Under the pieces are notes generated by a model. That model had not been told where the DNA came from. It did not search any database and saw only the letters and a list, made by a program, of their open reading frames with translations. DNA of 64,000 nt, from positions 4,960,001 through 5,024,000 of the forward strand of contig NZ_JABRVS010000001.1 of NCBI RefSeq assembly GCF_013248905.1, read 5' to 3'. The DNA is from Shewanella sp. VB17 (lineage in GTDB: Bacteria; Pseudomonadota; Gammaproteobacteria; Enterobacterales; Shewanellaceae). Of this stretch, positions 29,301 through 36,848 are shown one piece after another; the stretch's first letter is position 1, and each line of letters starts with the position of its first letter. The position numbers were made by a program, and so were the translations under genes.

Positions 29301-31744
29301 CTGAAATTGATTTCCGTAAATTCGCTGATGGTACCGAAGCCTCAGAAGAAATTGTGATAACACTAGACTCTGGTACTCTTGCTTACGGTACCAGCATCCA
29401 ATTTGCAAGCATGTTTGGTGGCGAGCTAGAAGTTGGAGTGGTTGAGTTTTATCGCGATGGACAGTTGATTACGACACAAAAATTTAGTTCAGATGCTAAT
29501 GATGGTAACTATGCTGCTGTTTTTGAAACCCTTCAAGGCGGTTTCGATAAAATGATCATAAAAGCGACTGACAACGGTATTGGTAACACTTCAGATAATA
29601 GTGATTTAGCCATTAAATCAATCGAATTTTTAGGTCGTGAAGGGCTCGCTATTGCCTACGCAACAGGGAGTACTAACATTCAGTGGGGAGCTGATCAAAA
29701 AGGAACATTACAGTTTACTGGCACCGATGAAACTGATTTATTTACAGAAAGTGGCGAGAGTATCACCATATCCCAATCAGGCAATACCTTACTTGGCCAA
29801 ACAGCGTCAGGTGCACTTGCCTTCAAGGTCGAATTTACACCTGGCACAGGACAATGGGATTTTTATCAATATCAAGTTATGCAAGTTCAGACTGATGGGC
29901 AACTCGATTTTAATCTTATTGCCACTGATGGTGATGGTGATAGTGTCATTGGGCATTTTGCTGTTATTCCAGATACTCCAGCTATTCCATTGATAGATTA
30001 TGATTATAATCAGGGTACTAGTGGCGACAATACGATTGACGGCACCGATAATCATGACCTTGTTATCAGTGATGTGCAAGGTATACAAATTATTGCAGGA
30101 GAAGATTACAATGTCGCCTTTATCTTTGATACTTCAGGCAGTATGCAGGACAGTATCAGCGAAGCCAAAAACCAACTAGAAATAGTATTTGAACAATTAG
30201 TACAAAGTGTATCTGGCAACCATTCTGGCGTCGTCAACGTTCTATTAACCGACTTTGCGAGTCAGTCTAACGTGAGCGTCTCTGTTAATCTCGCCGATCC
30301 CAACGCACTCAACACGCTTAAAAGTGCTATAAACGACATCAGTGATGCCATAGGAGGCACCAATTATGAAGCAGGTTTTGAATCTGCAATAAACTGGTTT
30401 AGTGGTGCTCAAATCATTAATAATCAAGGAAAAAATATAACCTACTTCATTACTGATGGAGAACCAAATCGAGCAATCGAAGATAAAGATCCGACAACTT
30501 TTGCTGTCGGCTACAATACCAGCGAAAAACAATATATTATTCTTGGAGATTTAATCGGTTCTGACTTCAAAAAAGGAGATACGATTCAAGTTGATGGGGA
30601 GGTCATTGTCGACGCTAAAGGTAAAGTCTTCTCTTATGGGACCAATAATGAAATAGGCGAATTTAAGTTTAATAACAATGACTCAGTTAAAAGCTTTTCA
30701 GATAAGAAAATAGATGACGACACTCAAGCACTGCATGCTTTTAATCTTTTGGCTTCAATTTCAACTGTCGAGACCATTGGCTTAGGTGATGGTATATCGG
30801 CAAGTGACTTAGCACTTTATGATTCAGACGGAAACGTTCGCGCTAAAATTGATGTCGACAAGTTAGCCAGTGTTATCTTGGGTTCTGAAAACCTACTTTT
30901 ACAAGGTAATGATACGATTGCTGCTGCTATGGGTAATGATATTATCTTCGGCGATCTCGTTAAATTTGATCATATTCCAGGGCAAGGATATGCTGCACTG
31001 CAAAAATTTGTTGCATCAGAAACGGGTGAAAACACATCATCTATATCAGTGCAAGATGTTCATGAATTTATCACTACTAACTCAACTCTTTTTGACATAT
31101 CTCGTACAGACGATGGTAATGATGTAATAGACGGAGGCAAAGGAGATGATGTTATTTTTGCCCAGGGTGGTGAAGACAAGCTTAACGGGGGAAGTGGAGA
31201 AGACACATTACTCGGTGGTAGCGGTAACGACATTCTGATTGGTGGAGACGATTCAGATACACTTATAGGTGGCTTAGGTAACGACATATTAACGGGTGGA
31301 ACATCCAGCGATGATCATCATACTGACACCTTCGTTTGGCAGCAAGGAGATACAGGAACTGACCACATTGTTGACTTCAATATTACCGATGACAAACTCG
31401 ATTTAAGTGATCTGCTTCATGGCGTCAGCGCTAAAGAACTTGCCGATCACCTCGACTTCAGTTTCGACAATACGACCCACACAACCACTATCGCTGTGAA
31501 TGCCGATAGCCAAGGAGAAGTTGAACAATATATCACTCTAGACGGAGTAGATTTAAGAGATGCATTCAATGTACAACCAGGTGATGATATTGAAACAACG
31601 ATCATCCAAGGTCTATTAGGCCATAATGGCGATGGAGCATTAATCATAGACAGTACTGAATCTAATACATCTACTCGATTTGCAAACGCAACTGAGCCAA
31701 CCCAGCTTCATGAGGAGCTTTCTACTTATTACAATATCCCTTAA
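22319..31744 (+). CDS. Giant LapA/BpfA-type RTX adhesin, C-terminal part
   Basis: Continuation of the adhesin after the frameshift, about 3,142 codons in the repeat frame. A caller could start at ATG 22220, but the first 33 residues of that frame are out of phase. The remaining 108-residue units run to about 28579. Then come a T1SS-143-like domain (VSEEGLTNGLADN, 28618 on), a beta-rich domain with SDSNIPDTLVGNFSF, and a von Willebrand A domain with the MIDAS motif DTSGS at 30128-30142 and FITDGEP near 30460. Glycine-rich RTX calcium repeats (GNDVIDGGKGDDVIFAQGG to GNDILTGG) span 31114-31302, followed by the C-terminal type I secretion signal. RTX repeats fold on binding calcium outside the cell. 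A perfect hairpin follows the stop. Confidence 0.9.
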   Translation, partial: PATNYNGPVPVITYVLTDGSGDTNTSTLTITVNPINDDFTDNDEVRSIDEDSGVTTGNVIDGSSVDGPLTVQSFTIAGETGPFTLGENINITNVGSFSLSASGAYNFTPATNYNGPVPVITYTLTDGSGPVDTSTLTITVNPINDDFTDNDEVRSIDEDSGVTTGNVIDGSSVDGPLTVQSFTIAGETGPFTLGENINITNVGSFSLSASGAYNFTPATNYNGPVPVITYVLTDGSGDTNTSTLTISVSPMDDDFTDNDEVRSIDEDSGVSTGNVIDGSSVDGPLTVQSFTIAGETGPFTLGENINITNVGSFSLSASGAYNFTPAANYNGAMPVITYTLTDGSGPVDTSTLTITVNPINDDFTDNDEVRSIDEDSGVTTGNVIDGSSVDGPLTVQSFTIAGETGPFTLGENINITNVGSFSLSANGAYSFTPAINYNGPVPVITYILTDGSGDTNTSTLTIDVNPVDDSFTDNDEVRSIDEDSGVTTGNVIDGSSVDGPLTVQSFTIAGETGPFTLGENINITDVGSFSLSANGAYSFTPAANYNGAVPVITYTLTDGSGPVDTSTLTITVNPINDDFTDNDEVRSIDEDSGVTLGNVIDGSSVDGPLNVQSFTIAGEAGPFNLGQAINITDVGSFSLSANGAYSFTPAANYNGAVPVITYTLTDGSGPVDTSTLTITVNPINDDFTDNDEVRSIDEDSGVTTGNVIDGSSVDGPLTVQSFTIAGEAGPFNLGQAINITDVGSFSLSANGAYNFTPAANYNGAVPVITYILTDGSGDTNTSTLSIDVNPVDDSFTDNDEVRSIDEDSGMTTGNVIDGSSVDGPLTVQSFTIAGETGPFNLGQTINITDVGSFSLSANGVYNFTPATNYNGAVPVITYILTDGSGDTNTSTLTISVSPMDDDFTDNDEVRSIDEDSGVTTGNVIDGSSVDGPLTVQSFTIAGETGPFTLGENINITNVGSFSLSASGAYNFTPATNYNGPVPVITYVLTDGSGDTNTSTLTIDVNPINDDFTDNDEVRSIDEDSGVTTGNVIDGSSVDGPLTVQSFTITGEAGPFNLGQAINITNVGSFSLSANGAYSFTPATNYNGAVPVITYILTDGSGDTNTSTLTITVNPINDDFTDNDEVRSIDEDSGVTTGNVIDGSSVDGPLTVQSFTIAGETGPFTLGENINITNVGSFSLSANGAYSFTPATNYNGAVPVITYTLTDGSGPVDTSTLTITVNPINDDFTDNDEVRSIDEDSGVTTGNVIDGSSVDGPLTVQSFTIAGETGPFTLGENINITNVGSFSLSANGAYSFTPATNYNGPVPVITYVLTDGSGDTNTSTLTIDVNPVDDSFTDNDEVRSIDEDSGVTTGNVIDGSSVDGPLTVQSFTIAGETGPFTLGENINITNVGSFSLSASGAYNFTPATNYNGPVPVITYVLTDGSGDTNTSTLTIDVNPINDDFTDNDEVRSIDEDSGVTTGNVIDGSSVDGPLTVQSFTIAGEAGPFVIGQVVNIADIGSFSLSANGAYSFTPAANYNGAVPVITYILTDGSGDTNTSTLTISVSPMDDDFTDNDEIINVNEDSNAIGGNVIDGSSVDGPLTVQSFTIAGETGPFTLGENINITNVGSFSLSASGAYSFTPAANYNGAVPVITYTLTDGSGPVDTSTLTITVNPINDDFTDNDEVRSIDEDSGVSTGNVIDGSSVDGPLTVQSFTIAGEAGPFNLGQAINITDVGSFSLSANGAYNFTPAANYNGAVPVITYTLTDGSGPVDTSTLTITVNPINDDFTDNDEVRSIDEDSGMTTGNVIDGSSVDGPLTVQSFTIAGEAGPFNMGQAINITDVGSFSLSANGAYSFTPAANYNGPVPVITYVLTDGSGDTNTSTLTIDVNPADDSFTDNDEIISVNEDSNAIGGNVIDGSSVDGPLTVQSFTIAGESGPFTFGENINIANIGNFSLSANGAYSFTPAANYNGPVPVITYVLTDGTGDTNTSTLTISVSPMDDDFTDNNEVRSIDEDSGVNTGNVIDGSSTDGPLTVQSFTIAGETGPFNLGQAINITDIGSFSLSANGAYSFTPTANYNGPVPVITYVLTDGSGENDTSTLTIDVTPVNDIVNITAITNVRVSEEGLTNGLADNVGNSDQTDAVISSGIIEIYDADEDALTVSLSGPLNITSGGNTVQWSWDDTNTLTGYIGSEGASSYIAVMTLALSPPAEGSNGEWIYNTTLLAPVDHHDVLSEDNLALDFGIKVTDGNGEVTNDSFTVVIEDDTLEMSDTAAVAVSDSNIPDTLVGNFSFTTNNGGHDTLDFNGFTVMANGFTSATDSTLTSAIVYGNNSGIGVKSVAAPYHNIDAEIDFRKFADGTEASEEIVITLDSGTLAYGTSIQFASMFGGELEVGVVEFYRDGQLITTQKFSSDANDGNYAAVFETLQGGFDKMIIKATDNGIGNTSDNSDLAIKSIEFLGREGLAIAYATGSTNIQWGADQKGTLQFTGTDETDLFTESGESITISQSGNTLLGQTASGALAFKVEFTPGTGQWDFYQYQVMQVQTDGQLDFNLIATDGDGDSVIGHFAVIPDTPAIPLIDYDYNQGTSGDNTIDGTDNHDLVISDVQGIQIIAGEDYNVAFIFDTSGSMQDSISEAKNQLEIVFEQLVQSVSGNHSGVVNVLLTDFASQSNVSVSVNLADPNALNTLKSAINDISDAIGGTNYEAGFESAINWFSGAQIINNQGKNITYFITDGEPNRAIEDKDPTTFAVGYNTSEKQYIILGDLIGSDFKKGDTIQVDGEVIVDAKGKVFSYGTNNEIGEFKFNNNDSVKSFSDKKIDDDTQALHAFNLLASISTVETIGLGDGISASDLALYDSDGNVRAKIDVDKLASVILGSENLLLQGNDTIAAAMGNDIIFGDLVKFDHIPGQGYAALQKFVASETGENTSSISVQDVHEFITTNSTLFDISRTDDGNDVIDGGKGDDVIFAQGGEDKLNGGSGEDTLLGGSGNDILIGGDDSDTLIGGLGNDILTGGTSSDDHHTDTFVWQQGDTGTDHIVDFNITDDKLDLSDLLHGVSAKELADHLDFSFDNTTHTTTIAVNADSQGEVEQYITLDGVDLRDAFNVQPGDDIETTIIQGLLGHNGDGALIIDSTESNTSTRFANATEPTQLHEELSTYYNIP

Positions 31745-31774
31745 ATAGATTCAACACATTTTCATTGGAACAGT

Positions 31775-31809
31775 TAGGGATAGCCTATGTAATAGGCTAT
31801 CCCTATTTT
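31775..31809. terminator. Bidirectional terminator between the adhesin gene and yigB
   Basis: TAGGGATAGCCTAT and ATAGGCTATCCCTA form a perfect 14-base stem with a three-base loop, followed by TTTTA. It sits between two convergent genes and can serve both. Confidence 0.85.
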
Positions 31810-31823
31810 AGATTGGTATACGA

Positions 31824-32543
31824 CTAAATAAGTAACATAAGATCTTCAATACGACTTATCTCTAAATGAGGTAGGCTCCCCTTAGCTTGCCCCATATCTT
31901 CAGCGCCAAAAGCTGGATTAAGCCACACTGATTGGCATCCCGCTAACCTAGCCCCCATAACATCCGCGCAATGGCTGTCTCCAACATGAAGTAAGCGATG
32001 AGCTGATATACCTAACCTGTTAATTGCAATATTAAACATATCAGGCGCAGGCTTCATTCGTACCCCAAGACCTGGAGATAATACGAACTCGAAAAGCGGG
32101 CCTAGACCAATACGATCAGCATCAGCATTGCCGTTAGTTAGCCCCACTAAAGGCCATTTTTGACCTAGAATTTGCAGTAAGCTTAACACTGGTGAAGAAA
32201 TAGCAAAGTCAGATCTGTGTCGTAAAAAACAATTAAGCCCATCTTGTGCACCTGTTTCAGCCTCTTTTATCGAGTATCCTAACTGATGTAAACCTCGACT
32301 AAGCACTGTTTTTCTGGCCAATCCTGTGTCATGACAAAGCTCAGGTTGTGCTCTGAATAAGGCTTTCTTTAAGTCTGACCAATCGCTTTTTTTTAATCTT
32401 GCTGTCAACGGGTATTCTTGATGCAGAAAATGCACTAATTCATCTTCGGCCTTTTGAATAATTGGGAGGTTATTATAAAGCGTATCATCAAGATCAAAAC
32501 TTATCGCATCTATATTGCTAGGGTTTATGTAACAACGGATCAT
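31824..32543 (-). CDS. yigB: HAD-family phosphatase YigB
   Basis: A 239-residue haloacid-dehalogenase hydrolase. Motif I is SFDLDDTLYNN (15-25), motif II LVGLTNGNAD, motif III the lysine in RMKPAP, and motif IV HVGDSHCADVMGA. In E. coli YigB dephosphorylates the riboflavin intermediate 5-amino-6-(5-phospho-D-ribitylamino)uracil and FMN. It overlaps the xerC stop by four bases, and the order dapF-yigA-xerC-yigB matches E. coli. Function is assigned by that conserved context plus the fold. Confidence 0.88.
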   Translation of the reverse strand: MIRCYINPSNIDAISFDLDDTLYNNLPIIQKAEDELVHFLHQEYPLTARLKKSDWSDLKKALFRAQPELCHDTGLARKTVLSRGLHQLGYSIKEAETGAQDGLNCFLRHRSDFAISSPVLSLLQILGQKWPLVGLTNGNADADRIGLGPLFEFVLSPGLGVRMKPAPDMFNIAINRLGISAHRLLHVGDSHCADVMGARLAGCQSVWLNPAFGAEDMGQAKGSLPHLEISRIEDLMLLI

Positions 32544-33439
32544 TCATTTTTATCCTTTTTTTCTTTCGTCGCCCTAGGGTGAGCTCCATCATACACCTTA
32601 GCTAAATGTTGAAAATCAAGACTCGTATAAATCTGAGTTGTAGATAGATTTGCATGGCCGAGTAACTCCTGTACAGCACGAAGATCAGCACTAGACTCAA
32701 GCATATGAGTTGCAAAAGAATGGCGCAATTTATGAGGATGAACTCGCATGTTCAACGCCTGTTCTTGCCCCCATTTAGCCAAACGAGCCTGAATACTTCG
32801 ATGAGCCAAACGCATCCCTTTATGCGTAACAAATAGAGCATTACTATCACACATAATGTCTCGTCTACAGTCTAACCAATGAGCAATCGCTGTGATAGCC
32901 ACCTTACCGATAGGGATAATACGTTCCTTACTCCCTTTCCCCATGACTTTAACTAAACGCTCAGAGAACTGAATATCCATCACATCTAACGCTGCTAATT
33001 CAGCTAGCCGTAACCCTGATGAGTAAAAGAGCTCCATGATCGCCTTATCTCGTATACCTAAGGGATCCCCAGCTTCTATGTCCAACAAATGAGTAACTGA
33101 ATCCAGATCCATATTTTTAGGTAACAGTTTATTTTGTTTAGGTGCACTTAAGCTAATAGCGGGATTAACTTGAGTCATTCCCTCACAAATTAGGAATTCA
33201 TAAAACTGCTTAATAGATGATAACGTAAGAGAAAGAGAACGTGGGCTTAAGCCCTTTCGATGTAATTGACTCAGTACGCTTTGAAGCTGCTCTCGAGAAA
33301 CATTGTCCCATGTGGTTAAATCACCTAAAAGGCGATCAACTCTGTTTAGTTCACGCAGATAATTTTGTACTGTATGCTTAGAGAGTTGACGTTCGCTACA
33401 TAAATAACTCTCAAAGTGTTGAAACCAATTAACGTCCAT
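32540..33439 (-). CDS. xerC: XerC, site-specific tyrosine recombinase
   Basis: With XerD it resolves chromosome dimers at dif during division; 299 residues. The N-terminal SAM-like core-binding domain (LSKHTVQNYLRELNRVD) precedes the catalytic domain. Catalytic residues are visible: Arg in SSGLRLAEL, Lys in VMGKGSKER, His-x-x-Arg in HKLRHSFATHM, His in LLGHANLSTTQ and the nucleophile Tyr in QIYTSLD. It overlaps yigB by four bases. Upstream, a 146-bp gap to yigA holds three regularly spaced palindromes, unusual within an otherwise tightly packed operon. Confidence 0.96.
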   Translation of the reverse strand: MDVNWFQHFESYLCSERQLSKHTVQNYLRELNRVDRLLGDLTTWDNVSREQLQSVLSQLHRKGLSPRSLSLTLSSIKQFYEFLICEGMTQVNPAISLSAPKQNKLLPKNMDLDSVTHLLDIEAGDPLGIRDKAIMELFYSSGLRLAELAALDVMDIQFSERLVKVMGKGSKERIIPIGKVAITAIAHWLDCRRDIMCDSNALFVTHKGMRLAHRSIQARLAKWGQEQALNMRVHPHKLRHSFATHMLESSADLRAVQELLGHANLSTTQIYTSLDFQHLAKVYDGAHPRATKEKKDKNE

Positions 33440-33465
33440 TTTTCCCTTTTGACAACGATTAGACC

Positions 33466-33580
33466 ACTTGTATAGACAAGTTCCTTAGGTGTATTTAAAT
33501 GTTAGCTTAGCTTGTATAGACAAGCTTAATGATATCGAGAAACTTGGCTTTAACTTGTATAGACAAGTTAAAGCCAAGTT
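33466..33580. promoter_or_regulatory. Three evenly spaced palindromes with a shared core
   Basis: The core CTTGTATAGACAAG occurs three times in the same orientation: 33466-33481, 33509-33526 and within 33541-33580. The centres are 44 and 43 bp apart, about four helical turns. The third is extended into an 18-base perfect inverted repeat, AACTTGGCTTTAACTTGT around ATAG, directly after the yigA stop. The core resembles GntR/HutC-type operators (TTGTATAxACAA) as I recall them. The third copy could also end transcription from yigA. No regulator or hut gene is nearby. Confidence 0.6.
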
Positions 33581-33585
33581 ATTCA

Positions 33586-34224
33586 CTAAAATTTAAGCAA
33601 CAAATGATCCAAAAGCTGTTTAAGTTGGTCCAACAGCAGATGATCCATCTCAGGATGAAAATGCATAGCGTCTTGACTAGCAATAGCAAAAATCATTTTC
33701 CCACATTGTGCAGATAAGCGTGACAGCGCGACAGAGCCGACTTCGACACCAAATAATTTTGTCGACTCCTCGATGGTTAAACGTCCGAAATAGTACCCAT
33801 TATAAAGACGTTTGCTCCAAAACTGTGATAATTTACTATCCAGATCATTAACTGCAATCAAGCGCACATGACTAAAATGAAACTGCGATTTTAATCCTAC
33901 TTCAAGTTCTTGCCTAAGCTCTCTAAGATCTTCACACTTAAGTAATTTAAGAGACAGTGCAGTATTGAACATATAAATCATTTCATTACGTGAAGCCATA
34001 CCTAATAATGAAGTAATTTCTTCTTCTAATTGTTGAACTCTATTGCGATATATTTCCTGTTTTCTCTCAACTAATGAAACGACACCACGCTCTGCATGCG
34101 GAATACGCATTGCCAATAACAATTCAGGATAGCGATTAAAAAAGTCAGGATTATCCAATAAGAATTCGCGAATAATACTCTCATCAAATGGAGCAGGCGT
34201 GTTATCTTTTGGCGCTTTACTCAT
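33586..34224 (-). CDS. yigA: DUF484 family protein (YigA)
   Basis: A 212-residue protein of unknown function found next to dapF and xerC in most gammaproteobacteria. The N-terminal region has the family signature IREFLLDNPDFFNRYPELL (19-37), followed by a coiled coil (ERKQEIYRNRVQQLEEEITSL type) and a GAF-like C-terminal domain. Its start overlaps the dapF stop by four bases, so the two are translationally coupled. A palindrome-rich gap separates it from xerC. Confidence 0.88.
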   Translation of the reverse strand: MSKAPKDNTPAPFDESIIREFLLDNPDFFNRYPELLLAMRIPHAERGVVSLVERKQEIYRNRVQQLEEEITSLLGMASRNEMIYMFNTALSLKLLKCEDLRELRQELEVGLKSQFHFSHVRLIAVNDLDSKLSQFWSKRLYNGYYFGRLTIEESTKLFGVEVGSVALSRLSAQCGKMIFAIASQDAMHFHPEMDHLLLDQLKQLLDHLLLKF

Positions 34225-35063
34225 TGTGCTATCTGCCCATCATATACATGCTCTGCAGGTCCTGTCATCCACAAGGGGCTACCTTCGCCTTCCCAGTTTA
34301 TCGTCAGGGTCCCACCAGGGAGGTCGACGCGTACTTGTTTGTTCAACTTTCCTTGCAGCTGGCCTACCGCAGCGGCAGCACAAGCACCTGTACCACAAGC
34401 AAGAGTTTCTGCAGCACCTCGTTCATAAACTCTTAACTTGATATGGCCAGCGTCAATTATCTGCATAAAGCCCACATTGACACCTTTCGGAAAACGTTCA
34501 TTTTGAGTTAACAGAGAACCTATTCGCTCCACTTCAGCAATATTGATGTCATCAACTTCCAAAACACAATGAGGATTGCCCATCGATATTGCACCACAAA
34601 GAAATGTTTCTATTGATTGTTGCGGGCTGCTCGATTGTAATAAATAAGTTTTTTCGATTTTTTTTGCTTTAAAGGGGATCCTGTCAGGCTCTAAGATAGG
34701 TGTTCCCATATTCACAGTAACATTGCCATCATGTTCTAATCGTAAGGTAATTTTACCGCTTGATGTACTCACTTTAATTTTATTCTTGTTCGTTAATCCT
34801 TTATTACGAACAAATCGTGCAAAACAACGAGCACCATTACCACACTGCTCAACTTCACCACCATCTGCATTAAAAATACGGTAATGGAAATCAAGATCGG
34901 GATCATAAGGAGGTTCAACCAAGAGCAACTGATCAAAACCAATACCACAATGTCGATTAGCTAAACGCTTGATTTGTTCAGGCGAAAAAAACACATTTTG
35001 TGTTATGCCATCAACCACCATAAAGTCATTACCTAAACCGTGCATTTTAGCGAAATGGATCAA
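34221..35063 (-). CDS. dapF: Diaminopimelate epimerase
   Basis: Converts LL- to meso-diaminopimelate, the precursor of lysine and a building block of peptidoglycan; 280 residues. Both catalytic cysteines are present, in NGARCFARFV and in ACGTGACAAA. The N-terminal MIHFAKMHGLGNDFMVVDG is typical. It lies downstream of lysA, which acts on its product, and overlaps yigA by four bases. Confidence 0.97.
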   Translation of the reverse strand: MIHFAKMHGLGNDFMVVDGITQNVFFSPEQIKRLANRHCGIGFDQLLLVEPPYDPDLDFHYRIFNADGGEVEQCGNGARCFARFVRNKGLTNKNKIKVSTSSGKITLRLEHDGNVTVNMGTPILEPDRIPFKAKKIEKTYLLQSSSPQQSIETFLCGAISMGNPHCVLEVDDINIAEVERIGSLLTQNERFPKGVNVGFMQIIDAGHIKLRVYERGAAETLACGTGACAAAAVGQLQGKLNKQVRVDLPGGTLTINWEGEGSPLWMTGPAEHVYDGQIAQ

Positions 35064-35139
35064 AGTCTACATCCTTAAAATCGAAGCGTGCTACATAACG
35101 ACATGCAGCACAAACAAAGCCTTATGACTTGAGTATAGT

Positions 35140-36384
35140 CTAGGGCAATAACTGCTCACCTTGCCAGAGTTGTGACAACTTTTCTCGCTCACGAATAATG
35201 TGAGCCTGATCGCCATCAACCATAATTTCGGCAGCTCTGGGGCGTGAATTGTAATTTGATGACATTGTAAAACCATAGGCTCCAGATGATCGCACTGCTA
35301 AATAATCATTAGGCTCAAGACATAATTCTCTGTCTTTACCCAAAAAGTCACCCGTCTCGCAAACTGGACCGACAATATCATAACGACGATTTTCACCAAT
35401 ACGCGGCACCACAGGAATAATATTCTGCCAAGCACTGTAGAGTGCGGGACGAATAAGGTCATTCATCGCACCATCAACCAAAGCAAAGTATTTCTGATTA
35501 TTACCTTTGAGGTAAAGAACTTGTGTGACAAATATACCAGCGTTAGCAGCAATAGCACGACCGGGCTCAAAGATCAGCTTCAGCTTTCTCTCACCTAAGC
35601 GTTCGAGTAACGCCGCAGCATAAACATCAGGCTGAGGAGGTGTCTCATCATCATAAGTAACCCCTAATCCACCACCAACATCAAAGTGTTCAATATTTAT
35701 TCCTTGTTCAGCAAGACGATCGATAAGCGCTAACATGCGATCCATCGTATCAAGAAAAGGGGTCATATCCGTTAATTGTGACCCAATATGGCAATCGACA
35801 CCTTTCACCTGTAAGCCAGGTAACACATTGGCACGAGCAAATATTGATAGTGCTTCTTCCATTGCAATACCAAACTTATTATCTTTCAATCCTGTTGATA
35901 TATAAGGATGAGTACCCGCATCAACATCAGGGTTAATTCGTAATGATACTGGTGCCACTTTACCTAATCGTAAAGAGACTAAATTCAGTTGTTCAAGTTC
36001 TGCAGCAGATTCTACATTAAAGCAGTATATCCCAAGATTAAGCGCCATCTCCATTTCAGCAACCGTTTTACCAACGCCTGAAAAAACCACTTTTTTCGGG
36101 TCGCCACCAGCTTCTATCACACGGGAGAGTTCTCCCCCCGACACAATATCGAAACCACTGCCTAAGCGTGCCAATACATTAAGGACTGCAATATTGGAAT
36201 TCGCTTTAACAGCATAACAGATAAGGTGGGGATGATTAATCACAGCACGATCAAAAGCGTGCCAATGACGCTCCAATGTCGCACGAGAATATACGTAAAG
36301 CGGAGTTCCATGGGTACGAGCCAACTCTGCAACCTGACAATCTTCAGCTAGCAACTCACCGTTTTTATAGAGAAAATGATCCAA
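35140..36384 (-). CDS. lysA: Diaminopimelate decarboxylase
   Basis: PLP enzyme for the last step of lysine synthesis, decarboxylating meso-diaminopimelate; 414 residues from the TTG start at 36384. That start (LDHFLYKNGELLAEDC) fits the family N-terminus and has TAAGGA nine bases upstream; a longer frame to 36477 would run into the lipoprotein gene. Visible motifs are the PLP lysine in CYAVKANSN, HIGSQ, the phosphate loop GGGLGV, EPGRA and the substrate-binding cysteine in VCETGDFL. It follows lptM by four bases and precedes dapF by 76 bp. Confidence 0.96.
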   Translation of the reverse strand: MDHFLYKNGELLAEDCQVAELARTHGTPLYVYSRATLERHWHAFDRAVINHPHLICYAVKANSNIAVLNVLARLGSGFDIVSGGELSRVIEAGGDPKKVVFSGVGKTVAEMEMALNLGIYCFNVESAAELEQLNLVSLRLGKVAPVSLRINPDVDAGTHPYISTGLKDNKFGIAMEEALSIFARANVLPGLQVKGVDCHIGSQLTDMTPFLDTMDRMLALIDRLAEQGINIEHFDVGGGLGVTYDDETPPQPDVYAAALLERLGERKLKLIFEPGRAIAANAGIFVTQVLYLKGNNQKYFALVDGAMNDLIRPALYSAWQNIIPVVPRIGENRRYDIVGPVCETGDFLGKDRELCLEPNDYLAVRSSGAYGFTMSSNYNSRPRAAEIMVDGDQAHIIREREKLSQLWQGEQLLP

Positions 36385-36388
36385 ACCT

Positions 36389-36538
36389 TTATTCCTTAAT
36401 ACTTTGTTTCTTTGACTGTTCTTGATTCTTATTATCTTGTTTATCTGGCGATTTATACAAAGGCCCTTTTTGACCACAAGCGACGATAAAAAGGCTGGTC
36501 AGCAATATGAGTGAACACAGTTTCATTTTTTTCAACAT
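36389..36538 (-). CDS. lptM: LptM-type small lipoprotein (YifL)
   Basis: A 49-residue lipoprotein missed by simple length cut-offs. It begins MLKKMKLCSLILLTSLF (an alternative start is ATG 36526), has the lipobox FIVAC, and continues CGQKGPLYKSP, the invariant C-G-x-K-G-P-L-Y block of LptM. In E. coli LptM binds the LPS translocon LptD-LptE and helps LptD form its native disulfides. The mature tail is short, polar and rich in Lys and Gln. It is the first gene of lptM-lysA-dapF, the same order as E. coli yifL-dapF. Confidence 0.88.
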   Translation of the reverse strand: MLKKMKLCSLILLTSLFIVACGQKGPLYKSPDKQDNKNQEQSKKQSIKE

Positions 36539-36848
36539 CTATCTATCCAATTATTTTTTATATCCGATGTTTGTTAGCTACAAAGGTGTTAACCATACTA
36601 ACGCTTAATCGCTTCTCAACATTTATTGGGTCAATTCCACTCGAGTTACCGATGTTGCATAGTTAGTCTTTCTACGTCAAGCCAATAATGGTGCTAATAC
36701 CTACTATTGCGCTAAATTAAGCTAAAAATAAAAATAAACATGAAATAAATATGAATAATAAAAAAGAAAGAGTAAAAATAGGTTGGAGCATAAAGCGGCG
36801 GGTTGATAGAATAATTAACAAGCCTAAATCATCAAGGATCAAGACACA
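36539..36848. other. Divergent gap between lptM and cyaY
   Basis: These 310 bp must carry promoters for lptM-lysA (minus) and cyaY (plus). The sequence is strongly A-rich near cyaY. I see no clear -35/-10 pair, lysine riboswitch or other structured RNA. A 35-codon basic frame at 36751-36858 overlaps the cyaY start but lacks a ribosome site, so it is not called. Confidence 0.5.

Noticed and set aside
33466..33580. A dif or other Xer recombination site beside xerC
   Set aside because: The palindromes lack the 11-6-11 dif arrangement and its conserved arms, and occur three times.
36539..36848. A lysine riboswitch ahead of lptM-lysA
   Set aside because: No long structured leader or conserved L-box segments could be found.
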